Shown: positions 1-7,122 of the stretch, in pieces
Numbering within the stretch: position 1 is the first letter of the stretch
Layout of the letters: every line of letters begins with the position of its first letter
NCBI GenBank assembly: GCA_021286965.1
Contig: JAJTBK010000472.1
Span: forward strand, 1 to 8,534
Source of the DNA: Comamonadaceae bacterium
Lineage (GTDB): Bacteria > Pseudomonadota > Gammaproteobacteria > Burkholderiales > Burkholderiaceae_C
DNA length: 8,534 bases
Direction: 5' to 3'
Program-made: the position numbers and the translations under genes
The notes under the pieces: generated by a model
Database searches by the model: none
What the model saw: only the letters and a program-made list of their open reading frames with translations
What the model was told of the DNA's origin: nothing

Positions 1-1077
1 TTTCTGGCCGGGCGCCAGCACATGCACGCCGGTGGCCACCACCTGGTTGCCAGCCGCCAGCCCAGCGGCCACCACGACCTGGTTACCGTCCTGCCGCGCC
101 ACCTCGATCACCTGCGCCCGCACCGTGCTGCTGGCCGGGTCGAACAGCCACACCGCCGTCTGCTGCCCCTGGGCAAACAGCGCGCTCGTCGGCAGCAGCA
201 ACGCCGGCTGGCCCACCGTCTCCAGCGCTGCCGGGCGCACGTACACCGTCGCCCCCAGCGGCGGCAGGGCCTCGCCCCCAAGGGCGGCCTTGACGGTGAA
301 AGTGCGCGTCACGCGGTCGGCACTGGCGGCCACGTCGCGCACCACCGCGCGCCAGGTGGCGCCGCCACTCCAGGCACGCACCAGCACCTTTTGCCCCACC
401 TGCATCTGCCCGACCTCGTCCTCTGGCACGGCGAACACGGCGTCGCGCAGCCCATCCTGGGCCACGCGCAGCACCGGCTGGCCGGCAGCGAGCACCTGGC
501 CGGGTTCGGCCTCGATGGCCGTGACCACGCCCGGCGCCCCCGCCAGCAGGCGCGTGTAGCCCTGCTGGTTGCCCTGTGCCTGCGCCTGCGCCCGGGCCTG
601 CTGCCACTGCGCCTGGGCCGCGTCGTACTGGGCCTGGCGGCGCTCGAGCTCGGCGCCGCTGATGAAGTTCTGCTCCTTGAGCGGTGTAAAGCGCTTGAGC
701 TCGGCCGCTGCCAGATCGCGCTGCGTGGCCGCAGCCGCCAGCTGGGCCTGCGCCGCCTGCGCCGCCAGGGCGTAGTCCTGGGCATCGATCTGCGCCAACA
801 GCTGCCCGGGTTGCACCGCCTGGCCCAGCTCCACCGTGCGCCGCACCAACTTGCCGGCCACCTGGAAGCCCAGCGCCGTTTCGATGCGCGCGCGCACCTC
901 ACCGGCGTATTCGAGCTGCGCCTGCTGCGGCTGCTCGGCCACGGTCAGGAGCTTGACGGCGCGCACCGGCTCCGGCGCAGCCGCCGGGCGTGAGCAGGCC
1001 GACAACAACGACGCCAGCAGCGCCGCCCCCAAAAAAAACCCCGCACGCATGGGCGGGTAGGAAACAATGGTTCGCAT
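1..1077 (-). CDS. RND efflux periplasmic adaptor (membrane fusion) lipoprotein, C-terminus cut by window edge
   Basis: Adaptor that would link an inner-membrane RND pump to an outer-membrane channel. The 359 visible residues open with a basic/hydrophobic signal peptide ending in the lipobox LSAC, so Cys28 should be lipidated and anchor the protein in the periplasm. The order then follows the MFP family: a first lipoyl half (about 58-100, 'GKLVRRTVELGQAVQPGQLL'), an Ala/Gln-rich alpha-helical hairpin (about 102-172), the second lipoyl half (about 179-206, 'APGVVTAIEAEPGQVLAAGQ'), a beta-barrel (about 212-290) and the start of the membrane-proximal domain ('GVHVLAPGQK' at the edge). Probably only a few tens of residues are missing. 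The start at 1077 gives the full signal peptide; an in-frame ATG at 1050 (MRAGFF) is a good alternative, and neither has a clear Shine-Dalgarno. The pump gene is expected beyond the left edge. Substrate cannot be told. The family call is firm; a specific name (acrA, mexA) is not justified. Confidence 0.93.
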   Translation of the reverse strand, partial: MRTIVSYPPMRAGFFLGAALLASLLSACSRPAAAPEPVRAVKLLTVAEQPQQAQLEYAGEVRARIETALGFQVAGKLVRRTVELGQAVQPGQLLAQIDAQDYALAAQAAQAQLAAAATQRDLAAAELKRFTPLKEQNFISGAELERRQAQYDAAQAQWQQARAQAQAQGNQQGYTRLLAGAPGVVTAIEAEPGQVLAAGQPVLRVAQDGLRDAVFAVPEDEVGQMQVGQKVLVRAWSGGATWRAVVRDVAASADRVTRTFTVKAALGGEALPPLGATVYVRPAALETVGQPALLLPTSALFAQGQQTAVWLFDPASSTVRAQVIEVARQDGNQVVVAAGLAAGNQVVATGVHVLAPGQK

Positions 1078-1085
1078 GGAGGAAG

Positions 1086-1103
1086 GCCGGCGGCAGCGCC
1101 GGC
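1086..1103 (-). other. GC-rich stem-loop in the efflux-gene leader
   Basis: Two GCCGGC arms (1086-1091 and 1098-1103), extended by one G-C pair, form a 7-bp stem with a 4-nt loop. It lies between the start codon at 1077 and the promoter/operator, so it should be in the 5' untranslated leader of the adaptor mRNA. It could dampen translation or stabilise the transcript, but it may be chance in such GC-rich DNA. No T-run follows, so it is not a classical terminator. Confidence 0.4.
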
Positions 1104-1105
1104 AA

Positions 1106-1129
1106 ATTAATGACCGATCGGTTATTAAT
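1106..1129. promoter_or_regulatory. TetR-type operator palindrome upstream of the efflux adaptor
   Basis: A 24-bp inverted repeat centred between 1117 and 1118, with core ACCGATCGGT and ATTAAT/ATTAAT outer arms. Only one pair of positions (1112/1123) breaks the dyad, so 22 of 24 bases obey it. The AT-rich arms stand out sharply from the GC-rich surroundings. Palindromes of the GACCGATCGGTC kind are common in front of TetR/AcrR-regulated RND operons. It overlaps the predicted -10 of the adaptor promoter, as expected for a repressor site. No tetR gene is in the window, so the regulator must be encoded elsewhere, possibly beyond the pump genes to the left. Confidence 0.75.
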
Positions 1130-1156
1130 CTATGTGAAAGCCTTTACCTCTGTCAA
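1127..1156 (-). promoter_or_regulatory. Sigma70-like promoter for the efflux adaptor
   Basis: On the minus strand a perfect TTGACA (1156-1151) is followed, after 18 nt, by TAGATT (1132-1127; 4 of 6 to TATAAT). The -10 runs into the palindrome at 1106-1129. Transcription would begin near 1120 and leave a leader of about 43 nt. The -35 match is exact; the -10 is only fair. Confidence 0.6.
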
Positions 1157-1179
1157 GAAGCGCGTGGCGCGCCTGCAGC

Positions 1180-1185
1180 GACAAT
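1180..1185 (+). promoter_or_regulatory. Candidate -10 element (GACAAT) of hpnC, near-leaderless
   Basis: GACAAT ends 7 nt before the GTG start of hpnC and is the first part of an ACAATCGCC string also found before hpnD and hemH. It matches TATAAT at 4 of 6 positions, and no -35 or extended TG is obvious here. If used, the transcript would begin at or within about 3 nt of the start codon, which agrees with the absence of a Shine-Dalgarno. Confidence 0.4.
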
Positions 1186-1192
1186 CGCCGCC

Positions 1193-2044
1193 GTGAAGCC
1201 CCCTGCCCCCCCCTTACCCGTCACGCACTACGAGAATTTCCCCGTCGCCTCGCTGCTGTGCCCGCCGGCGCTGCGTGCGCCGATTGCCGCCATCTACGCC
1301 TTTGCACGCTGCGCCGACGACATCGCCGACGAAGGCCACGCCAGCGCCGCCCAGCGCCTGGCCGACCTGGCCGCCTACCGCAGCACACTGCTGGCCTGCG
1401 CCGATGGCGCCCCCGCCCAGGGGCGCTGGGCCGCCATTTTTGGCCCGCTGCAGCCGCAGCTGCAGCGCCACCGGCTGCCCGTGCCGCTGCTCGAGGATTT
1501 GCTCAGCGCCTTTGCGCAAGACGTGGCCATGACCCGCGACGGCGCCACCTACGCCGACCGCACCCAGCTGCTGGACTACTGCCGCCGCTCGGCCAACCCC
1601 GTGGGCCGCCTGCTGTTGCACCTGTACGACGAACGCGCGCCCGAGGCGCTACGGCAAAGCGACGCCATCTGCAGCGCGCTGCAACTGATCAACTTCTGGC
1701 AGGACCTGAGCGAGGATCTGCCCCGGGGCCGCCATTACCTGAACGACGCCGACTGCGCCGCACACGGCGTCGACCGCGCCCAACTCGCCGCCCTGGTGCC
1801 CACGCCCGCCACCAGCGCCTTGCTCGCCGAACAGGCGCGCTGGGCACGCACGCTCATGCTCAGCGGCGCGCCGCTGGTGCATCGCCTGCCCGGGCGCGTG
1901 GGCTGGGAGCTGCGCCTGGTGGTGCAAGGCGGGCTGGCGATCCTCGACAAAATCGACGCCTTGCAGGGACGCAATCTGTGCCAGCGGCCGGTGCTGACCA
2001 AGGCAGATGGGCCGCGCCTGGCCTGGCGTGCGCTGCGCATGTAG
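1193..2044 (+). CDS. hpnC: Squalene synthase-family protein HpnC (hydroxysqualene synthase)
   Basis: Member of the squalene/phytoene synthase fold. In the HpnCDE pathway HpnC converts presqualene diphosphate, made by HpnD, into hydroxysqualene. The 283-residue product has the typical HpnC opening 'HYENFPVAS' (13-20), the first Asp-rich Mg-diphosphate motif DDIADE (42-47) and the second, 'NFWQDLSEDLPRGRHYL' (about 167-183). These separate it from HpnD, which has 'NIIRDVGED'. It starts at a GTG. The frame stays open upstream to 1067, but that extension would cross the efflux promoter/operator and has no family-like sequence, and homologues begin close to HYENF. There is no Shine-Dalgarno. sdaA follows after 52 bp, while its pathway partners hpnD and hpnE lie beyond sdaA. 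Soluble or peripheral to the inner membrane. Family assignment is firm; the exact start is likely but not proven. Confidence 0.92.
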   Translation: MKPPAPPLPVTHYENFPVASLLCPPALRAPIAAIYAFARCADDIADEGHASAAQRLADLAAYRSTLLACADGAPAQGRWAAIFGPLQPQLQRHRLPVPLLEDLLSAFAQDVAMTRDGATYADRTQLLDYCRRSANPVGRLLLHLYDERAPEALRQSDAICSALQLINFWQDLSEDLPRGRHYLNDADCAAHGVDRAQLAALVPTPATSALLAEQARWARTLMLSGAPLVHRLPGRVGWELRLVVQGGLAILDKIDALQGRNLCQRPVLTKADGPRLAWRALRM

Positions 2045-2077
2045 GCGGTGGGGGCATGGCCCGCGCAGGTGCGGTTC

Positions 2078-2096
2078 TGGCATAGCATGACCGCCC
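2078..2096 (+). promoter_or_regulatory. Weak candidate promoter and leader of sdaA
   Basis: The 52-bp gap between hpnC and sdaA has no Shine-Dalgarno before the ATG at 2097. It contains TGG followed by CATAGC (2078-2086), and an overlapping TAGCAT (2083-2088, 4 of 6 to TATAAT), placed as the -10-like elements of hpnC, hpnD and hemH are. This suggests sdaA could have its own short-leader promoter. The match is poor, and read-through from hpnC is equally possible. No terminator is visible in the gap. Confidence 0.25.
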
Positions 2097-3497
<1,401 letters not shown>

Positions 3498-3499
3498 TA

Positions 3500-3546
3500 T
3501 TTTTATAGCTGCTCGCGCTTATCCTACAAGCGCCAGAGGCATAAAA
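3500..3546. repeat. Hairpin-forming intergenic repeat downstream of sdaA
   Basis: A compact bipartite dyad. Inner arms GCGCTT (3515-3520) and AAGCGC (3528-3533) enclose a 7-nt loop. Outer arms TTTTAT (3501-3506) and ATAAAA (3541-3546) are extended by GC pairs across a one-base bulge. The AT-rich outer arms contrast with the flanks. The wording 'TAGCTGCTCGCGCTT...AAGCGCCAGAGGC' resembles a dispersed intergenic element I recall from Comamonadaceae genomes; this is memory, not a search. It begins 2 nt after the sdaA stop, so it may also stabilise or end the sdaA mRNA, although no long U-run follows the stem. Confidence 0.65.
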
Positions 3547-3585
3547 CTCCCCAAAACAAGCCCACGCTGGCGCCCCCGCCGCGCG

Positions 3586-3594
3586 TGGGACAAT
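3586..3594 (+). promoter_or_regulatory. Extended -10 promoter element of hpnD
   Basis: TGG followed by GACAAT forms an extended -10 (TGn plus a hexamer with 4 of 6 matches), ending 9 nt before the ATG of hpnD. No convincing -35 lies 16-18 nt upstream, as is usual for extended -10 promoters. The predicted start of transcription is 0-4 nt before the ATG, and there is no Shine-Dalgarno. This would let hpnDE be expressed separately from sdaA. Confidence 0.5.
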
Positions 3595-3603
3595 CGCCCC
3601 CCT

Positions 3604-4443
3604 ATGACGCCCCAGCAGTACGTCCAGAACAAAGCCGCCGCCTCGGGCAGCAGTTTTTATTACGCCTTTCTCTTCCTGCCCGCGCCCCGGCGTGCGGCCA
3701 TTACGGCCTTCTACGCTTTCTGCCGCGAGGTGGACGACGTGGTCGATGAAGTGAGCGATGCCAGCGTCGCGGCGCAAAAACTCGCCTGGTGGCAGGGCGA
3801 GGTGCGCCAGGCTTTTGCCGGCCAGCCCACGCACCCGGTCATGCAGGCGCTCATGCCGCTGGCGGGCGACTACGGCATCGAGGCGCGGCACCTGCTGGCC
3901 GTCATCGAAGGCTGCCAGATGGATCTGGAGCAGTCGCGCTACCTCGACTTTGCCGGCCTCACGCGCTACTGCCACCTGGTGGCCGGGGTGGTGGGCGAGG
4001 TGGCGGCGCGCATCTTCGGCCAGACCGATCCGGCCACCACGCAGTACGCGCACCGCCTGGGCCTGGCGCTGCAGCTGACCAACATCATCCGCGACGTGGG
4101 CGAGGACGCGCTGCGCGGGCGCATCTACCTGCCGATTGCCGAGCTGCAGCAGTTCGACGTCAAGGCGCACGAGATCACCCAGCGCCAGTACTCCGACCGT
4201 TTTACGGCCCTGATGCGCTTTCAGGCCGAACGCGCCCAGCGCTGCTACGACGAAGCCCTGGCGCTGCTGCCCGCCGCCGACCGGCGGGCGCAAAAACCCG
4301 GCCTGATGATGGCCAGTATCTACCGCACGCTGCTCGATGAAATCAGCCGCGACGGCTTCCAGGTGCTGCACCAGCGCACCAGCCTGACGCCGCTGCGCAA
4401 GTTCTGGCTGGCCTGGAAGATGCAGGCGCTAGGGCGGTTTTGA
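3604..4443 (+). CDS. hpnD: Presqualene diphosphate synthase HpnD
   Basis: Condenses two farnesyl diphosphates into presqualene diphosphate, the first step of the HpnD-HpnC-HpnE route to squalene for hopanoids. The 279-residue protein carries the HpnD signature 'SFYYAFLFLPAPRRAAITAFYAFCREVDDVVDE' (segment about 17-49) with the first Asp-rich motif DDVVDE (44-49), and the second motif 'NIIRDVGEDALRGRIYLP' (about 160-177; Asp164 and Asp168). The tail 'LTPLRKFWLAWKMQAL' is typical of the family. Related phytoene synthases share the fold, but no carotenoid gene is nearby and the hpnE partner is adjacent. The ATG at 3604 gives the expected N-terminus. Its stop overlaps the start of hpnE (TTGA at 4440-4443), so the two should be co-translated. 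HpnC, the partner enzyme, is separated from it by sdaA. Confidence 0.95.
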   Translation: MTPQQYVQNKAAASGSSFYYAFLFLPAPRRAAITAFYAFCREVDDVVDEVSDASVAAQKLAWWQGEVRQAFAGQPTHPVMQALMPLAGDYGIEARHLLAVIEGCQMDLEQSRYLDFAGLTRYCHLVAGVVGEVAARIFGQTDPATTQYAHRLGLALQLTNIIRDVGEDALRGRIYLPIAELQQFDVKAHEITQRQYSDRFTALMRFQAERAQRCYDEALALLPAADRRAQKPGLMMASIYRTLLDEISRDGFQVLHQRTSLTPLRKFWLAWKMQALGRF

Positions 4444-5726
4444 AGGTCGCCATCATCGGCGCCGGCTGGGCCGGGCTGGCAGCCGCCGTGCGCCTGACGC
4501 AGGCGGGTACGCACTGCAGCGTTTTTGAAGCCGCGCGCCGCCCCGGCGGCAGGGCCCGCACCCTCGCGCCCCAGGGCGACGGCCTGCGGCTGGACAACGG
4601 CCAGCACATCCTGATTGGTGCCTATGCGCGCAGCCTCGATGTGATGCGCAGCGTCGGCGTCGATCCCGATCAAGCCCTGCTGCGCCTGCCGCTGGCGCTG
4701 CGCTTTGCCGACGGCAGTGGCCTGGCCCTGCCCGACTGCGCCCCGCCCTGGGATGCGCTGATCGGCATCGCCCGCGCCCGGGGCTGGCACTGGCACGAGA
4801 AATGGGCCCTTTTGCACCGCGCCGCCCGCTGGCGTCTGCAAGGCTTTGTCTGTGCCCGTGACACCAGCGTGGCGCAGTTGTGCGCCGGGCTGCCGGCGCG
4901 GCTCATGCAGGAATTCATCGAGCCGCTGTGCGTCTCCGCCCTCAACACCGCCGCGCACGAGGCCAGCGCCAGCGTCTTTTTGCGCGTGCTGCAAGACAGC
5001 CTGTTCAGCGGCCACGGCGGCTCCAACCTGCTGCTGCCGCGCACCGACCTGGGCGCCTGCCTGGCCGATGCTGCCAGCACCTGGCTGCAGGCGCAGGGCG
5101 CGCACTGGCACAGCGGCGTGCGCGTGCAAGCCCTGCACGCCCAAGGCCCGCAATGGCAGGTGCAAGACCAGTGCTACGACGCCGCCATCGTCGCCACCGA
5201 CAGCTCCTCGGCCCTGCGCCTGCTCGCGCCCTGGGCCCCGGCCCACTGGCTGGCAGCGGCGCAGGCGCTGCGCCACCACCCGATTGCCACCGTCTATGCC
5301 CGCATGAATATCCAGAGCAACAGGGCCCTCCTGCCCGCGCCCATGTTGGCGCTGCGCGCCGCGTCAGGCGCACCGGCGCAGTTTGTGTTTGACAAAGGCC
5401 AGCTCGGCTGCCCGCCGGGGCTGCTGGCCTTTGTGGTCAGCACCAGCGAAGGCAGCAGCGCCGCGTTGCAAGCGCAGGTGCTGGCCCAGGCCCGGGCGCA
5501 GCTCGGGCTGGAGGGCCTGCAGCCGCTGCAAACCGTGGTCGAAAAACGCGCCACCTTTGCCTGCACCCCGGGCCTAGAGCGCCCCGGCATGGCACTGCGC
5601 CCGGGCCTGTGGGCGGCGGGCGACTACATCGACGGCCCCTACCCCGCCACGCTCGAAGGTGCGGTGCGCAGCGGCGAGGCAGCAGCGCAGGCCGTGCTCA
5701 GTGCTTTTCCAGGTACCACTGGATGA
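4440..5726 (+). CDS. hpnE: Hydroxysqualene dehydroxylase HpnE (FAD-dependent amine oxidase/phytoene desaturase-like)
   Basis: Reductively removes the hydroxyl of hydroxysqualene to give squalene, the last step of the route. The 428-residue protein has an N-terminal FAD-binding Rossmann motif 'VAIIGAGWAGLAAA' (Gly7, Gly9, Gly12), followed by the acidic residue ending the second strand (VFE, Glu30) and the 'RRPGGRAR' loop (33-40). The C-terminal FAD-contact motif is 'GLWAAGDYIDGPYPATLEGAVRSG' (segment 389-412). It starts with a rare TTG whose last two bases are the first two of the hpnD stop (TTGA). A purine-rich AGGGCGG about 3 nt upstream may serve as a weak ribosome site, but coupling to hpnD is the likelier mode. 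MKVAIIGAG is exactly where homologues begin. The last 29 bp overlap, antisense, the end of the minus-strand DUF2788 gene. Confidence 0.94.
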   Translation: MKVAIIGAGWAGLAAAVRLTQAGTHCSVFEAARRPGGRARTLAPQGDGLRLDNGQHILIGAYARSLDVMRSVGVDPDQALLRLPLALRFADGSGLALPDCAPPWDALIGIARARGWHWHEKWALLHRAARWRLQGFVCARDTSVAQLCAGLPARLMQEFIEPLCVSALNTAAHEASASVFLRVLQDSLFSGHGGSNLLLPRTDLGACLADAASTWLQAQGAHWHSGVRVQALHAQGPQWQVQDQCYDAAIVATDSSSALRLLAPWAPAHWLAAAQALRHHPIATVYARMNIQSNRALLPAPMLALRAASGAPAQFVFDKGQLGCPPGLLAFVVSTSEGSSAALQAQVLAQARAQLGLEGLQPLQTVVEKRATFACTPGLERPGMALRPGLWAAGDYIDGPYPATLEGAVRSGEAAAQAVLSAFPGTTG

Positions 5727-5913
5727 CGAACTTGGCGATGAAGCCGAGAAACCCCACGCCCAGGCCGAGAAAAATCACAAAAGTGCCAAACTTGCCGGCC
5801 TTGGACTGCCAGGCCAGGTGGCCAATGATGAAGACCATGAACAGGATGAACGCCGCCACCCCGTAGGTCAGAAAAAATTGCGACAGTTGTTCTTCGGTAT
5901 AACCAAACAGCAC
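5698..5913 (-). CDS. Small DUF2788 inner-membrane protein
   Basis: A 71-residue protein with an N-terminal 'FGYTEEQLSQF' segment, two predicted membrane helices (about 14-31 and 44-66) and a short basic loop 'WQSKAGKFGTF' (35-45). This layout matches the DUF2788 family found in betaproteobacteria, whose function is unknown. It starts at GTG 5913, preceded on the minus strand by GGGGAG with 7 nt between GGAG and the GTG. The same frame stays open far upstream, but that part is antisense to hemH and is not real. Its 3' end overlaps the end of hpnE by 29 bp in convergent orientation, and it diverges from hemH across 93 bp. The hydrophobic pattern, ribosome site and recognised family make this a real gene. 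Confidence 0.88.
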   Translation of the reverse strand: MLFGYTEEQLSQFFLTYGVAAFILFMVFIIGHLAWQSKAGKFGTFVIFLGLGVGFLGFIAKFVIQWYLEKH

Positions 5914-5920
5914 GCTCGCT

Positions 5921-5926
5921 CTCCCC
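5921..5926 (-). promoter_or_regulatory. Shine-Dalgarno of the DUF2788 gene
   Basis: GGGGAG on the minus strand; its GGAG (5924-5921) ends 7 nt before the GTG at 5913-5911. It fixes the start of the small gene and rules out the long upstream open frame. It contrasts with hpnC, hpnD and hemH, which have no such site. Confidence 0.65.
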
Positions 5927-5991
5927 AACTCCAGCACAAAGGGCGGCAAGAATACCCCAGGCCCTGGCGTCCCATTGCCATGGCTGCCCTT

Positions 5992-6000
5992 TGCCACAAT
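5992..6000 (+). promoter_or_regulatory. Extended -10 promoter element of hemH, leaderless
   Basis: TGC followed by CACAAT forms an extended -10 (hexamer 4 of 6 to TATAAT), ending 6 nt before the ATG of hemH. Transcription should start at about the A of the ATG. The string ACAATCGCC (5996-6004) is identical to those before hpnC and hpnD. A TTGCCA at 5975-5980 is spaced too closely (14 nt) to be a good -35. No Shine-Dalgarno is present. Confidence 0.5.
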
Positions 6001-6006
6001 CGCCCC

Positions 6007-7122
6007 ATGCCTTTGTCCCTCCCCTCCCGGTTTGCGCCCGAGCCCGCCCACACCCATGGCCAGGCCGAGCGCTGCGCCATTCTGTTGTGCAACCTGGGCA
6101 CGCCCGACGCCCCCACCGCCCCCGCCCTGCGCCGCTATCTGGCCGAATTTTTGGGCGACCCGCGCGTGGTGGAAATCCCGCGCCTGCTGTGGCTGCCGCT
6201 GCTGCACGGCGTGATTTTGCGCACCCGCCCCGCCCAATCCGCCGCCAAGTACGCCAGCATCTGGACGCCCGACGGCTCGCCACTGCGGGCCTGGACGGTG
6301 CGCCAGGCCGCCTTGCTGCAAACCGCCTTGGAAAGCGCCGGCCACCCCGTGCTGGTGCGCCCGGCCATGCGCTACGGCCAGCCCGGCATGGCGGCGCAGC
6401 TCGACGCCCTCAAGGCCGAAGGCGCCACGCGCATCCTCGTGCTGCCGCTGTACCCGCAATACTCGGGCACGACCACGGCCAGCGTGTTCGACGCCGTCTA
6501 TGCCTGGGCTGCGCGCCAGCGCCACCTGCCCGAGCTGCGCTTCATCAACCAGTACCACGACCACCCCGGCCACATCGCCGCCTTGGCGCACAGCGTGCGT
6601 CAGCACTGGCAGCAGCACGGCCAGGGCGAACAGCTGGTGATGAGCTTTCACGGCGTGCCCGAACGCACCCTGCACCTGGGCGACCCCTACCACTGCCAGG
6701 CACAAAAAACCGCCCGCCTGCTGGCCCAGGCACTGCAGCTGCCTGCCGAGCGCTGGCGCATCACCTTCCAGTCGCGCTTTGGCAAGGCCAAATGGCTCGA
6801 ACCCGCGACCGAGCCCACCCTGGTACAGCTGGCGCAGCAGGGCTGGCGCCATGTCGATGTCATCTGCCCCGGCTTTGCCAGCGACTGCCTCGAAACCCTC
6901 GAAGAAATCAACCAGGAAGCGCGCCACGCCTTCCTGCAGGCCGGCGGCACGCGCTTTGACTACATCGCCTGCCTGAACGACCAGCCCGAGGGCATCGCCG
7001 CCCTGACCGACATCGCCCGGCAGCATCTGGCAGGCTGGCCCACCGCTGCCGCCAGCGCCACCCAGGCACCACATCGATGCGCCAGCCGCGACCGCGCCCT
7101 GGCGCAAGGAGCACCACAATGA
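6007..7122 (+). CDS. hemH: Ferrochelatase HemH
   Basis: Inserts Fe2+ into protoporphyrin IX, the terminal step of protoheme synthesis, in the cytoplasm or at the inner membrane. The 371-residue product has the opening 'AILLCNLGTPDAP' (24-36), the 'LPLYPQYSGTTTASVFDAV' segment (about 147-164), the catalytic 'SFHGVPER' (213-220, His215) and 'CPGFASDCLETLEEI' (287-301, with Glu296 matching the conserved metal-site Glu). The frame is open upstream to 5659, but the ATG at 6007 gives the family-like N-terminus and sits just after a -10-like element. A C-terminal tail of about 28 residues (344-371) after the conserved 'LAGW' shows no obvious conservation. The stop overlaps the start of the next gene by ATGA, and its last codons contain that gene's Shine-Dalgarno, so the two form one operon. 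Confidence 0.97.
   Translation: MPLSLPSRFAPEPAHTHGQAERCAILLCNLGTPDAPTAPALRRYLAEFLGDPRVVEIPRLLWLPLLHGVILRTRPAQSAAKYASIWTPDGSPLRAWTVRQAALLQTALESAGHPVLVRPAMRYGQPGMAAQLDALKAEGATRILVLPLYPQYSGTTTASVFDAVYAWAARQRHLPELRFINQYHDHPGHIAALAHSVRQHWQQHGQGEQLVMSFHGVPERTLHLGDPYHCQAQKTARLLAQALQLPAERWRITFQSRFGKAKWLEPATEPTLVQLAQQGWRHVDVICPGFASDCLETLEEINQEARHAFLQAGGTRFDYIACLNDQPEGIAALTDIARQHLAGWPTAAASATQAPHRCASRDRALAQGAPQ
7106..7111 (+). promoter_or_regulatory. Shine-Dalgarno of the Lon-like ATPase gene
   Basis: AAGGAG inside the last codons of hemH, 7 nt before the ATG at 7119. It is a near-ideal ribosome site. With the ATGA overlap (7119-7122) it sets the start of the downstream gene and indicates translational coupling to hemH. 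Confidence 0.8.

Noticed and set aside
22..993. Long plus-strand open frame of 323 codons opposite the efflux adaptor gene
   Set aside because: It is the codon-aligned antisense of a clear MFP gene; the product is His/Arg/Leu-rich and low in complexity, as expected for a shadow frame in GC-rich DNA.
1067..1192. N-terminal extension of hpnC by 42 codons from an ATG at 1067
   Set aside because: It would run through the efflux promoter, operator and leader, has no HpnC-like sequence, and family members begin near HYENF just after the GTG at 1193.
5957..5985. Small dyads CCAGGCCCTGG and GCCATGGC between the DUF2788 gene and hemH
   Set aside because: They are short and of a kind expected by chance at this GC content; no spacing to promoter elements supports an operator.
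5659..6006. N-terminal extension of hemH from 5659
   Set aside because: It overlaps the end of hpnE and the antisense DUF2788 gene; ferrochelatase similarity begins shortly after the ATG at 6007, which also follows a -10-like element.
5914..7119. Upstream part of the long minus-strand frame that ends in the DUF2788 protein
   Set aside because: Only the last 71 codons look like a protein family. The rest is antisense to hemH, and a good Shine-Dalgarno precedes GTG 5913.
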